Shown: positions 39,171-48,213 of the stretch, piece by piece
Position numbering within the stretch: position 1 is the first letter of the stretch
How the letters are laid out: every line of letters begins with the position of its first letter
Source: JACRBR01 sp964371355
Lineage (GTDB): Bacteria; Chloroflexota; Dehalococcoidia; DSTF01; JACRBR01
Direction: 5' to 3'
DNA: 64,000 nucleotides
Assembly: GCA_964371355.1 (NCBI GenBank)
Contig: CAYJMG010000003.1
Location: forward strand, 1-64,000
The notes under the pieces: generated by a model
Told to the model about the DNA's origin: nothing
Databases searched by the model: none
The model's input: the letters and a program-made list of their open reading frames with translations, nothing else
Translations under genes and position numbers: made by a program

Positions 39171-40544
39171 TTACGCTTCGAGGTACGCCTTCAGGTCGGG
39201 TTGCAGCCGTTCCGAGCGATCCAGCGTAGCCCACTTCAGGCGCGCCAGGTACCGCTCGAGCGACTTCCTGCGCATTTCGCGGTACGTCTCCAGGCCCTCG
39301 GCGATGTCGCCCTTTCCGCCGGCGAAGTACATAGCGAACGCTTCTCGCGTAGACGGATCCTTCCTGTCGTCCTGTAGGAGCATGCCTTCGCCCTTGTCCA
39401 GGTAGCGCTGGATCTCCTCCCGCCGTTCCGGACGGTGGAGCAGCGCGTACTTAAGGTGCGTCACGCCATAGGCGACGTGGCGAGCCTTGTCCTGGAGGCA
39501 GTGGGTAAAGATGAACTTCTCGGCGGGGTTCTTCGCGTACTTCTCGCCGAAGGCGTACTGGCCCAGCGTCAGGCTGTCGTGCAACACCATCTGGATGGCG
39601 ACCATCTCCGTGAAGTTGCGCGCGTCCACGACGGACCGGAAGGCCCAGCCCGAAGACTGCACGCCGAGACCGCCGCCGTTGGTGAGCGCCCGCTTGCGGA
39701 AGACCTCGACCGCGCGCGCGTTCTCGAAGATCGTCGTCGCGAGGTACAGCTTCACTTCGTGGTAGCCGTAGCTGATCTCCGGCTCCCAACGGCCCAGCAC
39801 GTCGGCCTCCATCTGCTCCTTCTCGGAGATGTGCGTGCAGATCTGGCAGATCGCCCGCTCGAGGTCATCGGCCAGCGGTTCGATGGTTGTCCACGGCACG
39901 TCGGTGGCGGGCCGCCAGCGGCGCTGGATCGCTTCTTCGTACAGCCGGGCGCAGGCGTCGCTCCATACCTCCTGCTTTTCGAAGATGGAGTAGCCCATGC
40001 CCTCGACGCCCGGAATCGGCACGGCGCCGCGCGGCATCTCCGTCTGGTACGGCCACGTGTCGGGGATCTCGCCATACTTGCCGATGTTGATCGCCTCGAG
40101 CGTAAGGCCATGCTTGGTCGGCCTGGCGCGCGTGTTCCACTCGGTCGGCACGTCCATCCAGGAGAGGTCGACCTGGAAGCCGGCGCCAGCGCCGCCACCC
40201 TGTTCCATGAACTGCTGCGCCTGTTCCGCGGTGACGCCCATGTCCATGAAGTTAATGAGGTCGCCTTCTGCGGCGCCCATGGCGAGCGCGCGCTTCACGA
40301 GGTCGAGCGGCCAGTTGGCAGCAGCCGCCTTCTCCTTCAGCGCATCCGACGCCTCGGGCCCGCCACCCGCCTGTGCAGCGAGGAACTGGCGGGCCTGTTC
40401 CGCGGTGACGCCCTGGTCCATGTAACCGATGATCTGGTCCGGTGACGCGCCCGCGGCCAGTGCCGATTGCACCAGGTCATCCGGCCATCCCTTCTCCTGG
40501 GCCCTGGCGCGCAGACTCTCGGGAATCGTCGTGGTGTCCGCCAT
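39171..40544 (-). CDS. Ferritin-like diiron protein with two N-terminal UBA-like repeats
   Basis: The 457-residue protein has two tandem copies of a 48-residue helical unit (about residues 9-58 and 68-115; both contain WPxDLV, GxxxxxxxxMDxGVTAEQA). The rest is a ferritin-like diiron domain: candidate metal ligands lie in EKEQMEADVLGRWEPEIS, TIFENARAVEVF, MVLHDSLTLGQY and DKARHVAYG (E/D-xx-H pairs). Such domains occur in AurF-like and fatty-acid or aromatic oxygenases. AGGAGG about eight bases upstream supports ATG 40544. The downstream SCP2-like gene probably belongs with it. Confidence 0.75.
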   Translation of the reverse strand: MADTTTIPESLRARAQEKGWPDDLVQSALAAGASPDQIIGYMDQGVTAEQARQFLAAQAGGGPEASDALKEKAAAANWPLDLVKRALAMGAAEGDLINFMDMGVTAEQAQQFMEQGGGAGAGFQVDLSWMDVPTEWNTRARPTKHGLTLEAINIGKYGEIPDTWPYQTEMPRGAVPIPGVEGMGYSIFEKQEVWSDACARLYEEAIQRRWRPATDVPWTTIEPLADDLERAICQICTHISEKEQMEADVLGRWEPEISYGYHEVKLYLATTIFENARAVEVFRKRALTNGGGLGVQSSGWAFRSVVDARNFTEMVAIQMVLHDSLTLGQYAFGEKYAKNPAEKFIFTHCLQDKARHVAYGVTHLKYALLHRPERREEIQRYLDKGEGMLLQDDRKDPSTREAFAMYFAGGKGDIAEGLETYREMRRKSLERYLARLKWATLDRSERLQPDLKAYLEA

Positions 40545-40680
40545 GCGCAACCCTCCTGGGGCTTAGTTTAGCGGTCGCTTAGTTTCGCGCGGCCATTGTG
40601 TGATCGCGCGGTTGCGTAGATCAAGGGCGGAGCGGCTGCGAAAAGAGAAGGGGAGTCCGGGCGGGCGTCTTCCGGGGTTC

Positions 40681-41100
40681 CTAGGCAGCGTCCAGCCGGG
40701 CGCGCGGCGCGACCAGCTGGTTGATCACGCCGGCAGCTCCGGTGGCAGGGTCGAACTCGATCGTGTCAAATTCGGGCTGGAGCACGACATCAAAGGACTG
40801 GCCGAGCAGGGGCAGGGTGCGGCGCATCTTCTCCACGAGGGCGAAGGTCTTCAGCCGGTCAAAGCCCTGTAGCACCGCCACGATCCGGATGTCGCCGTAG
40901 CTGAAGACTTCCGCGTTGGCCGCGGCGCCTGAAAGCGAGGTCATGCATGTTTCACGGAATCTCGCGAGCACGCCTGCGTCCTTCGACGCGATCCGAAGGT
41001 GCTCGGCGCCCGTGAGGTCCACCATGAGGAACATGGGCGTCGCACCGGCGGCGACGAGCCCATCGACGAGGCTGGTCAGTTCCCGGCGAAAATCATCCAT
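40681..41100 (-). CDS. Degenerate GGDEF-like or unknown cytoplasmic protein
   Basis: The 139-residue protein has an alternating strand/helix pattern: FLMVDLTGAEHLRIASKDAG, then AEVFSYGDIRIVAVLQGFDR. The order resembles the core of a GGDEF domain (DxD-like first strand, then the SYGD position where GGDEF would lie), but the catalytic GG(D/E)EF residues are absent. No ribosome binding site is clear for ATG 41100. I cannot assign a function. Confidence 0.5.
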   Translation of the reverse strand: MDDFRRELTSLVDGLVAAGATPMFLMVDLTGAEHLRIASKDAGVLARFRETCMTSLSGAAANAEVFSYGDIRIVAVLQGFDRLKTFALVEKMRRTLPLLGQSFDVVLQPEFDTIEFDPATGAAGVINQLVAPRARLDAA

Positions 41101-41222
41101 ACCGCGAACAGTATCGGCGCACAGCGTGTCAGGCATTAGATGCCGCACTACCGGAAATCGAATCTAACCTGGCACCGCCGGGCCGCCCCTGCGGTTGCCC
41201 AGGCGGCGGCGTGTGGACCGGA

Positions 41223-42065
41223 TCAGGCGGGTCGATCGGTCTGGTCTCCGCCCCTTGGCGGGCTACCGTCCTGCCTGGGTGCGCGCATCGCGACGTCGAT
41301 CCCCATGCGCTTTACCACGGACCTCTGGATGCCGGGGAACAGTTGGTTCAGGGCGAGCAGCGGCCGGATCGGGCCGGACACGACTAGCACCTCCCGGGAC
41401 CCGCGGATGGCCTTCAGTACTCCCTGGGCAACCTTCTCAGGAGAGACCTCGCGCATCATCCTTGGCGCCTTGCCGCCGCGGTTGGCCCACATCCCCGCCT
41501 GGCCCACGAACCCGGGACAAACGGTGGCCATGTGTACCCCGGTGCCGTCAAGCTCGAACTGCATCGACTCGGCGAACCCCTGCAGGCCGAACTTGGTGGT
41601 GGAGTAGATCGAGTTGTAGGGGGCACCACTCTTTCCCGCCATCGAGGACACGTGCACGATAGCGCCGCGACGACGCTCGAGCATCGACGGGAGGACGAGC
41701 TTCGCGAGGTGCAGGGGTGCGCGAACGTTCGTCTCGAGAATGGAGTCGACCTCATCGAACGTGAGTTCGACCAGCGAGCCCGGGAACTCGACACCCGCAT
41801 TGTTGATGAGGACGTCGACCGGGCCGGCTCGCTCGGCTGTTTCGACCAGTCGGCGGCGATCCGCGTCGATCGTGACATCTGTGCTCACACTGGTCACGGC
41901 AACGCCCAGCGCCTCGCACTCGCCGCGCGTTTCCTCGAGCTTGCTCGCGTCACGCGCGGCGAGCACCACGTTCATGCCTTCCCGGGCGAGCGCCCTCGCG
42001 ATGTACGGGCCGATCCCCCGGGATGCGCCGGTGACGATTGCAGTGCGGCCGCGCAGTTCCTTCAT
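41223..42065 (-). CDS. Short-chain dehydrogenase/reductase
   Basis: The 280-residue SDR has TGASRGIG for cofactor binding, NNAG, catalytic Ser in VHVSSMAGKSG and the YxxxK motif as YSTTK. The Asp/Arg pattern after strand 2 (AARDASK) suggests NADP. It is 54 bases downstream of a second SDR on the same strand; the two share length and the C-terminal ISxxGPxRPL-like segment, so they are probably paralogues. Substrate is unknown. Confidence 0.92.
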   Translation of the reverse strand: MKELRGRTAIVTGASRGIGPYIARALAREGMNVVLAARDASKLEETRGECEALGVAVTSVSTDVTIDADRRRLVETAERAGPVDVLINNAGVEFPGSLVELTFDEVDSILETNVRAPLHLAKLVLPSMLERRRGAIVHVSSMAGKSGAPYNSIYSTTKFGLQGFAESMQFELDGTGVHMATVCPGFVGQAGMWANRGGKAPRMMREVSPEKVAQGVLKAIRGSREVLVVSGPIRPLLALNQLFPGIQRSVVKRMGIDVAMRAPRQDGSPPRGGDQTDRPA

Positions 42066-42119
42066 GGCGAACCTCCATCATGGTTGGGAGCGCAAGGTAG
42101 CACGAGAGACGCGCGCGAT

Positions 42120-42962
42120 CTAAAGCGGCGCTCGATCCTCGCCCTGGTTGTGGCGCTGCGCCGCGGTCCGGAGCACCCTCACGAAGCCGATGCGCCGCAT
42201 GAGCGCCTCGCCCAGCCTGGGCGAGAGCTCGCCCACCGCCACCAGGGGACGCGTGGGACCGGCGGTCACGAGCACTTCGGGAGCGCCGCCGATGGCCTTG
42301 AGCATCGCCCGCGCCACCTTGTCGGGCGACACCTCGCCGATCGCGGCAGGTACGTTCTCGCCCAGCTCGGCCCACATGCCGGCGTCACGCACAAAGCTGG
42401 GGCACACGACGGACGCGTGCGCTCCCGTACCGTGGAGTTCCTGGCGTAGCGCCCTTGTGAAGGCGATGAGGCCAGCCTTGGTCGCCCCGTAGATCTGGTT
42501 GTAGGGCATGCCGAGCTTCCCGGCGAGCGAGCCCATCTGCACGACCACGCCGCTTCTTCGCTCCAGCATCGCGGGTAGCACGAGCTTCGTGAGCTGGATC
42601 GGCGCGTCCAGGTTTACGGTGATGATGCTGCTCACCTGATGAGCCGAGACATCGGTGAAGGGCGCCTGTGCCGCGATGCCCGCGACGTTGAGGAGGACAT
42701 CGACCGGACCCAGCGCCTCCTCGGCCGTCCGCAGGAGCCTCGCGCGTTCGTCGGGCCGGGTGACGTCCGCGTCGACCACGCACACCTGAGCGCCGGCCGA
42801 CTGGCAGCTGGCGCGGACGGCTTCGAGGCTCTCGCGGTTGAGATCCACGATGGTGAGCCGGGCTCCGCGCCCGGCCAGCGTGCGCGCGATGTGCGCGCCG
42901 ATCCCTCCCCCGGCGCCGGTGAGCAGCACATGGCGGCCGCTCAGGTCCTTCAGGCCCGCCAC
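42120..42962 (-). CDS. Short-chain dehydrogenase/reductase (paralogue)
   Basis: The 280-residue SDR has TGAGGGIGAH at the cofactor loop, VDLN after strand 2 (an Asp that favours NAD), NVAGIA in place of NNAG, MGSLAGKLG around the catalytic Ser and YGATK as YxxxK. It lies ten bases downstream of the PH-domain membrane gene and upstream of its paralogue, so the three minus-strand genes are probably one operon. Confidence 0.92.
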   Translation of the reverse strand: MAGLKDLSGRHVLLTGAGGGIGAHIARTLAGRGARLTIVDLNRESLEAVRASCQSAGAQVCVVDADVTRPDERARLLRTAEEALGPVDVLLNVAGIAAQAPFTDVSAHQVSSIITVNLDAPIQLTKLVLPAMLERRSGVVVQMGSLAGKLGMPYNQIYGATKAGLIAFTRALRQELHGTGAHASVVCPSFVRDAGMWAELGENVPAAIGEVSPDKVARAMLKAIGGAPEVLVTAGPTRPLVAVGELSPRLGEALMRRIGFVRVLRTAAQRHNQGEDRAPL

Positions 42963-42972
42963 GTGCAGCCTC

Positions 42973-43542
42973 CTAGCCGCCGCGCCCGCGCAACCGCTCG
43001 CGGTCGCGCTCCTTGTCCATCAGGAGCTGCACGTCCTGCGGGCGCGGAATGCCGCCGAGCGTGAAGTCGCGGTTGTCGGCCGCAGTCTGGCAGACGATGT
43101 CCCCGAAGTTCAGCGCGGTGGCGAGGATGCCGCTGCGGACGACGGTCATGTCTTGGATGTTGACCAGGTCGGCGGTGGAGACCTTCAGGCCGAACGGGTT
43201 CGGCTTGATGCAGTCGACCACGCGCTGATTCGTGATGACCCAGAGGTCGTTGTCGTACTGGTACCAGTTGAGGAAGATGCGGATCGCCCATGCCAGCAGG
43301 TATACGAGCGCGACGAGCCAGAAGATCATCGCGCCCTGGCCTCCGACGCTGGCGACGCGGAACAGCAGCCAGGCGGCCACGACAATGGGAAGCACGGCGA
43401 GCGCCATCCAGACGATGGTCCGCGGCCACAGGTAGATCCAGTGGCGGCGGCACACCAGCAAGACGTCCTCGTTGTCCTGGAGAGGAAAGGGCAGGCTCAC
43501 CTTACCGGGCCGCTGGCCCGCCCTTCCTGGTTCTGTCGCCAT
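42973..43542 (-). CDS. PH-domain (DUF304/bPH2) membrane protein
   Basis: The 189-residue protein has two adjacent transmembrane helices (about residues 42-62 and 72-92) followed by a bacterial PH domain (YDNDLWVITNQRVVDCIKPN then DLVNIQDMTVV). Proteins of this type (YdbS/DUF304) sit in the membrane with the PH domain in the cytoplasm; function is not established. GGAGG eight bases upstream supports ATG 43542. Confidence 0.85.
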   Translation of the reverse strand: MATEPGRAGQRPGKVSLPFPLQDNEDVLLVCRRHWIYLWPRTIVWMALAVLPIVVAAWLLFRVASVGGQGAMIFWLVALVYLLAWAIRIFLNWYQYDNDLWVITNQRVVDCIKPNPFGLKVSTADLVNIQDMTVVRSGILATALNFGDIVCQTAADNRDFTLGGIPRPQDVQLLMDKERDRERLRGRGG

Positions 43543-43756
43543 GGGCTTACCTCCGTGCTGCCCGCCGGCCGCATGGTCGCATTCGCGAAGGCCGGGCGGC
43601 AAGCGACGCGCGCGACAAGGGCACCTGGCACCTGGCGATGATGTACGATCCCGATGTTCAGGCGCCCTGGCCGCTCCGTGGTGCCGATTGGCCGGTTGAC
43701 CGCTTTCGGACAGAAGGTCAGGATCAGAAGAGGAGCACGAGACCGGGAGGTGCGGG

Positions 43757-44563
43757 ATGACTGACCAGTTCAAGGACCAGGTAGTGATCATCACGGGCGG
43801 CGGGCGCGGCATCGGGCGCGCGACGGCCGTCGAATTCGCGGGTGAAGCGGCGACCATCTTGCTCGCCGGACGGCGCATGGATGCGCTGGAGACGGCAGCC
43901 AACGAGTGCAGGCACGCAGGCGGGCGCGCCGAGATCGTGCACTGTGACGTTGCCAAGGAGGAGGACCTGCGGGCGCTCATCGGCAAGGCGATCGCGCATC
44001 ACGGCAAGGTCGACGTGCTTGTAAACAACGCCGGCGTGGTGTCGGGCGGGCGCCTGGATGAGATCCCCGGCGAAGACATCGGCAGGATGGTCGGCGTCAA
44101 CATCTGGGCGCCGATCCGGCTGGCTCAGCTCGTCCTCCCCCACATGCGCGAGGCCCAACGCGGCACCATAGTGAACGTGTCGTCGGTCGCAGGCCGGATG
44201 GGGCTGCCGTATTACGCGACGTACTGCGCGTCGAAGTACGCGATGCGCGGGTTCAGCGAGGCGCTGCGGCGGGAGGTCGGCTCCGACGGCGTTCACGTCA
44301 TGGCGGTGTACCCGGGGCCGACGGCCACGGACCTGATGGAGAACGTCGAGGTCGAAGGCCTGGGCCTGTCGATCGCCACCGCGCAGCAGGTCGCGCAGGC
44401 GCTGGTGCGGGGCGTCCGCTGGCGCCAGCCGGAGGTCTTCATTGGCATCGGGGAGACCATCGTGTCGAAGTGGAACGACCTCCTCCCCTGGACCATGGAC
44501 TACACGGTCAGCTTCATGCGGGAGCGCATGCACGCGGCCGTCCACAAGCAGCGGACGACCTGA
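43757..44563 (+). CDS. Short-chain dehydrogenase/reductase
   Basis: The 268-residue SDR has TGGGRGIGRAT, NNAGV, NVSSVAGRMG and the YxxxK motif YCASK. The basic AGRRMD after strand 2 suggests NADP. It is the first of five plus-strand genes (SDR, hydrolase, TldD, lipoprotein, amidohydrolase). GGGAGGTG precedes the ATG. It is a third SDR in this neighbourhood but divergent in strand from the other two. Confidence 0.92.
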   Translation: MTDQFKDQVVIITGGGRGIGRATAVEFAGEAATILLAGRRMDALETAANECRHAGGRAEIVHCDVAKEEDLRALIGKAIAHHGKVDVLVNNAGVVSGGRLDEIPGEDIGRMVGVNIWAPIRLAQLVLPHMREAQRGTIVNVSSVAGRMGLPYYATYCASKYAMRGFSEALRREVGSDGVHVMAVYPGPTATDLMENVEVEGLGLSIATAQQVAQALVRGVRWRQPEVFIGIGETIVSKWNDLLPWTMDYTVSFMRERMHAAVHKQRTT

Positions 44564-44619
44564 TCCCGGTCCTCTTGCTACCATTTCGCCACGTCTCCGC
44601 GGCATCCGGGAGGTGACCG

Positions 44620-45456
44620 TTGGCTACCGCGCGCATCAACCACATCGATCTGTATTACGAGGAGCACGGCGATCCCGCAGCCGAGCCGGTGCTGCTGATC
44701 ATGGGCTTCACGATGAACGCCGGCGCCTGGGCGGGGCAGATCCCGGCGCTGGCCAAACGCTATCACGTCATCGCTTTCGACAACCGTGGCGCCGGCCGTA
44801 CGACGCAGCCGGAAGGTCCATACACCGTGGCGCAGATGGCCGCTGACGCGGCCGGCCTGCTCGATCACCTGGGCATCGCGAAAGCGCACGTGATCGGCGC
44901 GTCCATGGGCGGCATGATCGCGCAGGAGTTCGCCATCAACTACCCGGAGCAGGTTTCGAGCCTGGTGCTCATGTGTACCACGCCAGGCGGACCGCGGTCG
45001 GCGGGCTATCGGGAGATGATGGACTCGGGCGCCGAAGCGTTGGCGGCCGAGAGCCTGGAGACCCTGATGACGCCCGAACGGCTGCAGGAGTCGATGCTCC
45101 TGGTCTTCACGCCGGAGTTCCTCGCAAGCCCCGGTCCCGCCTTCCTGGAGATGACGGTCACAACGCTGCAGTACCCCCAGACGCTGACAGGCATGAAGGG
45201 GCAGCTAATGGCGATCCGCGCGCACGACACATACGACCGCCTGTCGCGCATCACCGCGCCCACGCTCGTACTCGCAGGCAGCGATGACACGCTCGTGGCC
45301 ACAGCAAACTCGCCGATCCTCGCCGAGCGCATCCCGAACGCCGAGCTGCGCATATTCCCCGGCCTGCGGCACGGGTTCAACATCGAGCAGCCTGCCGACG
45401 TCAACGCGGTCCTGCTCGAGTTCCTCGTGCAGCACGCCGTAAAGGCGGCCGCCTGA
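44620..45456 (+). CDS. Alpha/beta hydrolase
   Basis: The 278-residue protein is an alpha/beta-hydrolase with oxyanion loop LIMGFTMNAGAW, FDNRGAGRTTQP, the nucleophile elbow GASMGG (Ser in VIGASMGGMIAQ), acid in LAGSDDTLV and His in GLRHGFNIEQ. It starts at TTG 44620, supported by GGAGG six bases upstream and by family start position. Its TGA overlaps the TldD ATG by one base. Substrate is unknown. Confidence 0.9.
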   Translation: MATARINHIDLYYEEHGDPAAEPVLLIMGFTMNAGAWAGQIPALAKRYHVIAFDNRGAGRTTQPEGPYTVAQMAADAAGLLDHLGIAKAHVIGASMGGMIAQEFAINYPEQVSSLVLMCTTPGGPRSAGYREMMDSGAEALAAESLETLMTPERLQESMLLVFTPEFLASPGPAFLEMTVTTLQYPQTLTGMKGQLMAIRAHDTYDRLSRITAPTLVLAGSDDTLVATANSPILAERIPNAELRIFPGLRHGFNIEQPADVNAVLLEFLVQHAVKAAA

Positions 45457-46898
45457 TGCGCGATCTCGCGATGCGCGCCCTGGATACCGCGCGGCAACGC
45501 GGCGCCGGCTACGCCGATGTCCGGATCGTGCACTTCCGCTCGGAGTCCGTTGCGGTGCGCAACCGCAACGTCGAGGCGCTGACTTCGGATGAGTCGCTGG
45601 GGTTCGGCGTCCGCGTGATCGTCGACGGGTACTGGGGTTTTGCCGCCAGCCACAATATGACCCTCGAGGACGCCGACGGCGTAGGGGCTGAGGCAGTGCG
45701 GGGCGCGGGGGCTTCCGCCCGGGGCCGGGGCCCGCGCGCCGATATCGGCCCGCCGCAGTCGGTAAGCGGCACATACCGTACGCCGGTCGGACGAGATCCG
45801 TTTGCTGTGTCGCTCGACGACAAGATCTCCCTGCTTCTGGGTTCGAACGAGACGATGCTGTCGGTGCCGAACATCATCTCCGCGGAAGGAAGCGTCTACT
45901 GCCAGCGCGAGGACAAGGTGTTCGCGAGCAGCGAGGGAACGTACATCGAGCAGGAACTCTACGAGACGGGTTGTGGCCTGGAGGCGAAGGCCGTGGATGA
46001 GGGCGAGGTGCAGAACCGCTCATACCCGAACAGCGTCGGCCGGCACCAGGGCACGGAGGGCTGGGAGTTCGTCGAGCGCTACGACCTCGCCGGGAACGCC
46101 TCGCGGGTGGCCGAGGAGGCGTCCGCGCTCTTGCGCGCCAAGACGATGGAGCCCGGGACGACCACCGTGATCCTCGACGGGAGCCAGGTCGCGCTGCAGA
46201 TCCACGAGTCGTGCGGACACCCGATCGAACTGGACCGTGTGCTGGGGACGGAAGCTGCGTTCGCCGGCACCAGCTTTCTCACCACCGACAAGCTGGGCAC
46301 GTTCATGTACGGCTCCCCGATCGTAAACATGACGGCGGACGCGACGATTCCGGGTGGCCTGGGCTCCTTCGGATTCGACGACGAGGGCGTGCCGGCGCAG
46401 TCGACACCGATCGTGCGCGAGGGCTTGTTCCTCGGGTACCTGACGTCGCGAGAGACCGCGGCGGCGCTCGGCCAGCGCAGCAACGGCACGATGCGGGCGG
46501 ACGGCTGGAACCGCATCCCGCTGATCCGGATGACGAACGTAAGCCTCGAGGCGGGCGGCTGGACGCTCGAGGACATGATCGCGGACACTGACGACGGCAT
46601 CTACATGGAGACGAACCGGAGCTGGAGCATCGACGACAAGCGTCTGAACTTCCAGTTCGGCACGGAGGTGGGGCGGGAGATCAAGAACGGCCAGCTGGGG
46701 GACCTGGTCAAGAACCCGACGTACACCGGCATCACGCCCCGCTTCTGGGGCAGTTGCGACGCCATTGCCAACCGCGACCACTGGGTCGTGTGGGGCACGC
46801 CGAACTGCGGCAAGGGCCAGCCGGAACAGGTCGCGCATACCGGACACGGCGCTTCGCCGGCCCGGTTCAGAAATGTACAAGTGGGGTTGATGAAGTGA
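45456..46898 (+). CDS. tldD: TldD-family metalloprotease
   Basis: The 480-residue protein has the TldD zinc-binding motif HESCGH (His250, Glu251, His255) in QIHESCGHPIELDRVLG, and the conserved C-terminal PNCGKGQP region. In other bacteria TldD works as a heterodimer with TldE (PmbA) to degrade unfolded peptides and mature RiPP precursors such as microcins. No TldE gene is present in this window. It is translationally coupled to the hydrolase before it and to the lipoprotein after it. Confidence 0.95.
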   Translation: MRDLAMRALDTARQRGAGYADVRIVHFRSESVAVRNRNVEALTSDESLGFGVRVIVDGYWGFAASHNMTLEDADGVGAEAVRGAGASARGRGPRADIGPPQSVSGTYRTPVGRDPFAVSLDDKISLLLGSNETMLSVPNIISAEGSVYCQREDKVFASSEGTYIEQELYETGCGLEAKAVDEGEVQNRSYPNSVGRHQGTEGWEFVERYDLAGNASRVAEEASALLRAKTMEPGTTTVILDGSQVALQIHESCGHPIELDRVLGTEAAFAGTSFLTTDKLGTFMYGSPIVNMTADATIPGGLGSFGFDDEGVPAQSTPIVREGLFLGYLTSRETAAALGQRSNGTMRADGWNRIPLIRMTNVSLEAGGWTLEDMIADTDDGIYMETNRSWSIDDKRLNFQFGTEVGREIKNGQLGDLVKNPTYTGITPRFWGSCDAIANRDHWVVWGTPNCGKGQPEQVAHTGHGASPARFRNVQVGLMK

Positions 46899-47335
46899 GA
46901 CGATTTCGTGTGTTCGTGCTGGCACTCCTGCTTCTGCCCGGCCTGTTCGCGGCGTGCGACTCGCTGACGGGGGGCATCAAGAAGGTGATCATCACCGAGG
47001 GGGGATGCCAGAATCTGAAGCTCCTGCGCGTGAAGCGGGGCCAGGAGACGCGTATCATCCTGGACAACACGGAGCACCACGAGGCCCAGGACGGGATGTC
47101 GCTGAACCTCGACCGCTTCCCCATGACCGTCATCGGGAAGCTGCCGGACCTCAACACGATTGGGCCGGACTTCACGAGCGTCACATTAAAGGCGAACCCC
47201 GGCGAAAAGGCCACCGTGGATATCAAGGCGTTCGCCACCGGGGAATACAGCGCGACCTGCGCCATCGCCCTGATCCAGTCGGACAGCAACCAGGTCATCA
47301 AGACGACCATCGCGTTCCAGATCGTGGAGGACTAG
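46895..47335 (+). CDS. Cupredoxin-like lipoprotein lacking a full copper site
   Basis: The 146-residue protein begins at GTG 46895 inside the TldD stop (GTGA overlap). It has a signal with lipobox LFAAC (Cys21) and a beta-rich domain resembling the cupredoxin at 14333. Possible ligands are His61/His62 (TEHHEA) and Cys122 (SATCAIAL), but the downstream His and Met of a type 1 copper site are missing. It may be a structural relative without copper. The longer frame from 46754 is a TldD shadow. Confidence 0.75.
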   Translation: MRRFRVFVLALLLLPGLFAACDSLTGGIKKVIITEGGCQNLKLLRVKRGQETRIILDNTEHHEAQDGMSLNLDRFPMTVIGKLPDLNTIGPDFTSVTLKANPGEKATVDIKAFATGEYSATCAIALIQSDSNQVIKTTIAFQIVED

Positions 47336-47358
47336 CGGGAGCCTCGAGTCCGAGTCCT

Positions 47359-48201
47359 ATGCCAAAGATCATCGACTTCCACATCCATCCACCAGGCCCC
47401 GCCGGTCTCTCCACGAAGGAGCAGGCCGAGATGGCCGCCTATTTCCGGGGAGGACCCCCGCCGGCGACGACCGAGGAGATGGCCGACTATTACATCGAGC
47501 GCGACATCTTCGGGGTGCTCTTCGCGATAGACGACGAGACCGTGTCCGGTCGCCCACCGGTGCCCAACGAGTACTTCGCCGACTGCGTGCGTCGCTGGCC
47601 CGACACGTTCGCGGCGTTCGGCAACGTCGACCCGTGGAAGGGCGCGGCCGCGGTCCGCGAGGTGGAGCGCGTGAAAGATCTCGGGCTCAAGGGGCTCAAG
47701 TTCCACCCGTCCACGCAGGAGTTCTACCCGAACGACCCGCGCTTCTATCCGCTGTGGGCGAAGGCGCAGGAGATGGGACTCATCGTACTGTTCCACTCCG
47801 GGACGACCGGGGTCGGCGCGGGCCGGCCGGGCGGCGGGGGAGTCAAGCTGGGGTACGCGCGGCCCATCCCGTATATGGACGACGTCGCAGCGGACTTTCC
47901 CGAGCTGACGGTCGTAATGGCGCACCCGTCATGGCCGTGGCAGGAGGAGCAGCTCGCGATGCTGGTCCACAAGCCGAACGTGTACATGGACTTATCCGGG
48001 TGGTCGCCGAAGTACTTTCAGCCTTCGCTGATCACGTATGCCAACTTCATGATCAGCGACAAGATCATCTTCGGCTCCGACTATCCCGCGATCACGCCGG
48101 AGCGCTGGCTCCGCGACTTCGAGCAGGCCGGCTTCAACGACGATGTGCGCCCGAAGATCCTGCGCGAAAACGCCGCGCGGCTGCTGGGCATCGACCCGTA
48201 G
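47359..48201 (+). CDS. Amidohydrolase 2-family metal-dependent hydrolase
   Basis: The 280-residue TIM-barrel protein starts IIDFHIHPPG (metal ligands His8 and His10), continues GLKGLKFHPS, VLFHSGTTG, VVMAHPSWPW and IIFGSDYPAI with the conserved Asp. It matches the decarboxylase/hydrolase family that includes ACMSD and gamma-resorcylate decarboxylase. It is the last gene of the plus-strand operon, 24 bases after the lipoprotein. Substrate is unknown. Confidence 0.9.
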   Translation: MPKIIDFHIHPPGPAGLSTKEQAEMAAYFRGGPPPATTEEMADYYIERDIFGVLFAIDDETVSGRPPVPNEYFADCVRRWPDTFAAFGNVDPWKGAAAVREVERVKDLGLKGLKFHPSTQEFYPNDPRFYPLWAKAQEMGLIVLFHSGTTGVGAGRPGGGGVKLGYARPIPYMDDVAADFPELTVVMAHPSWPWQEEQLAMLVHKPNVYMDLSGWSPKYFQPSLITYANFMISDKIIFGSDYPAITPERWLRDFEQAGFNDDVRPKILRENAARLLGIDP

Positions 48202-48213
48202 CCACCTACCAGG

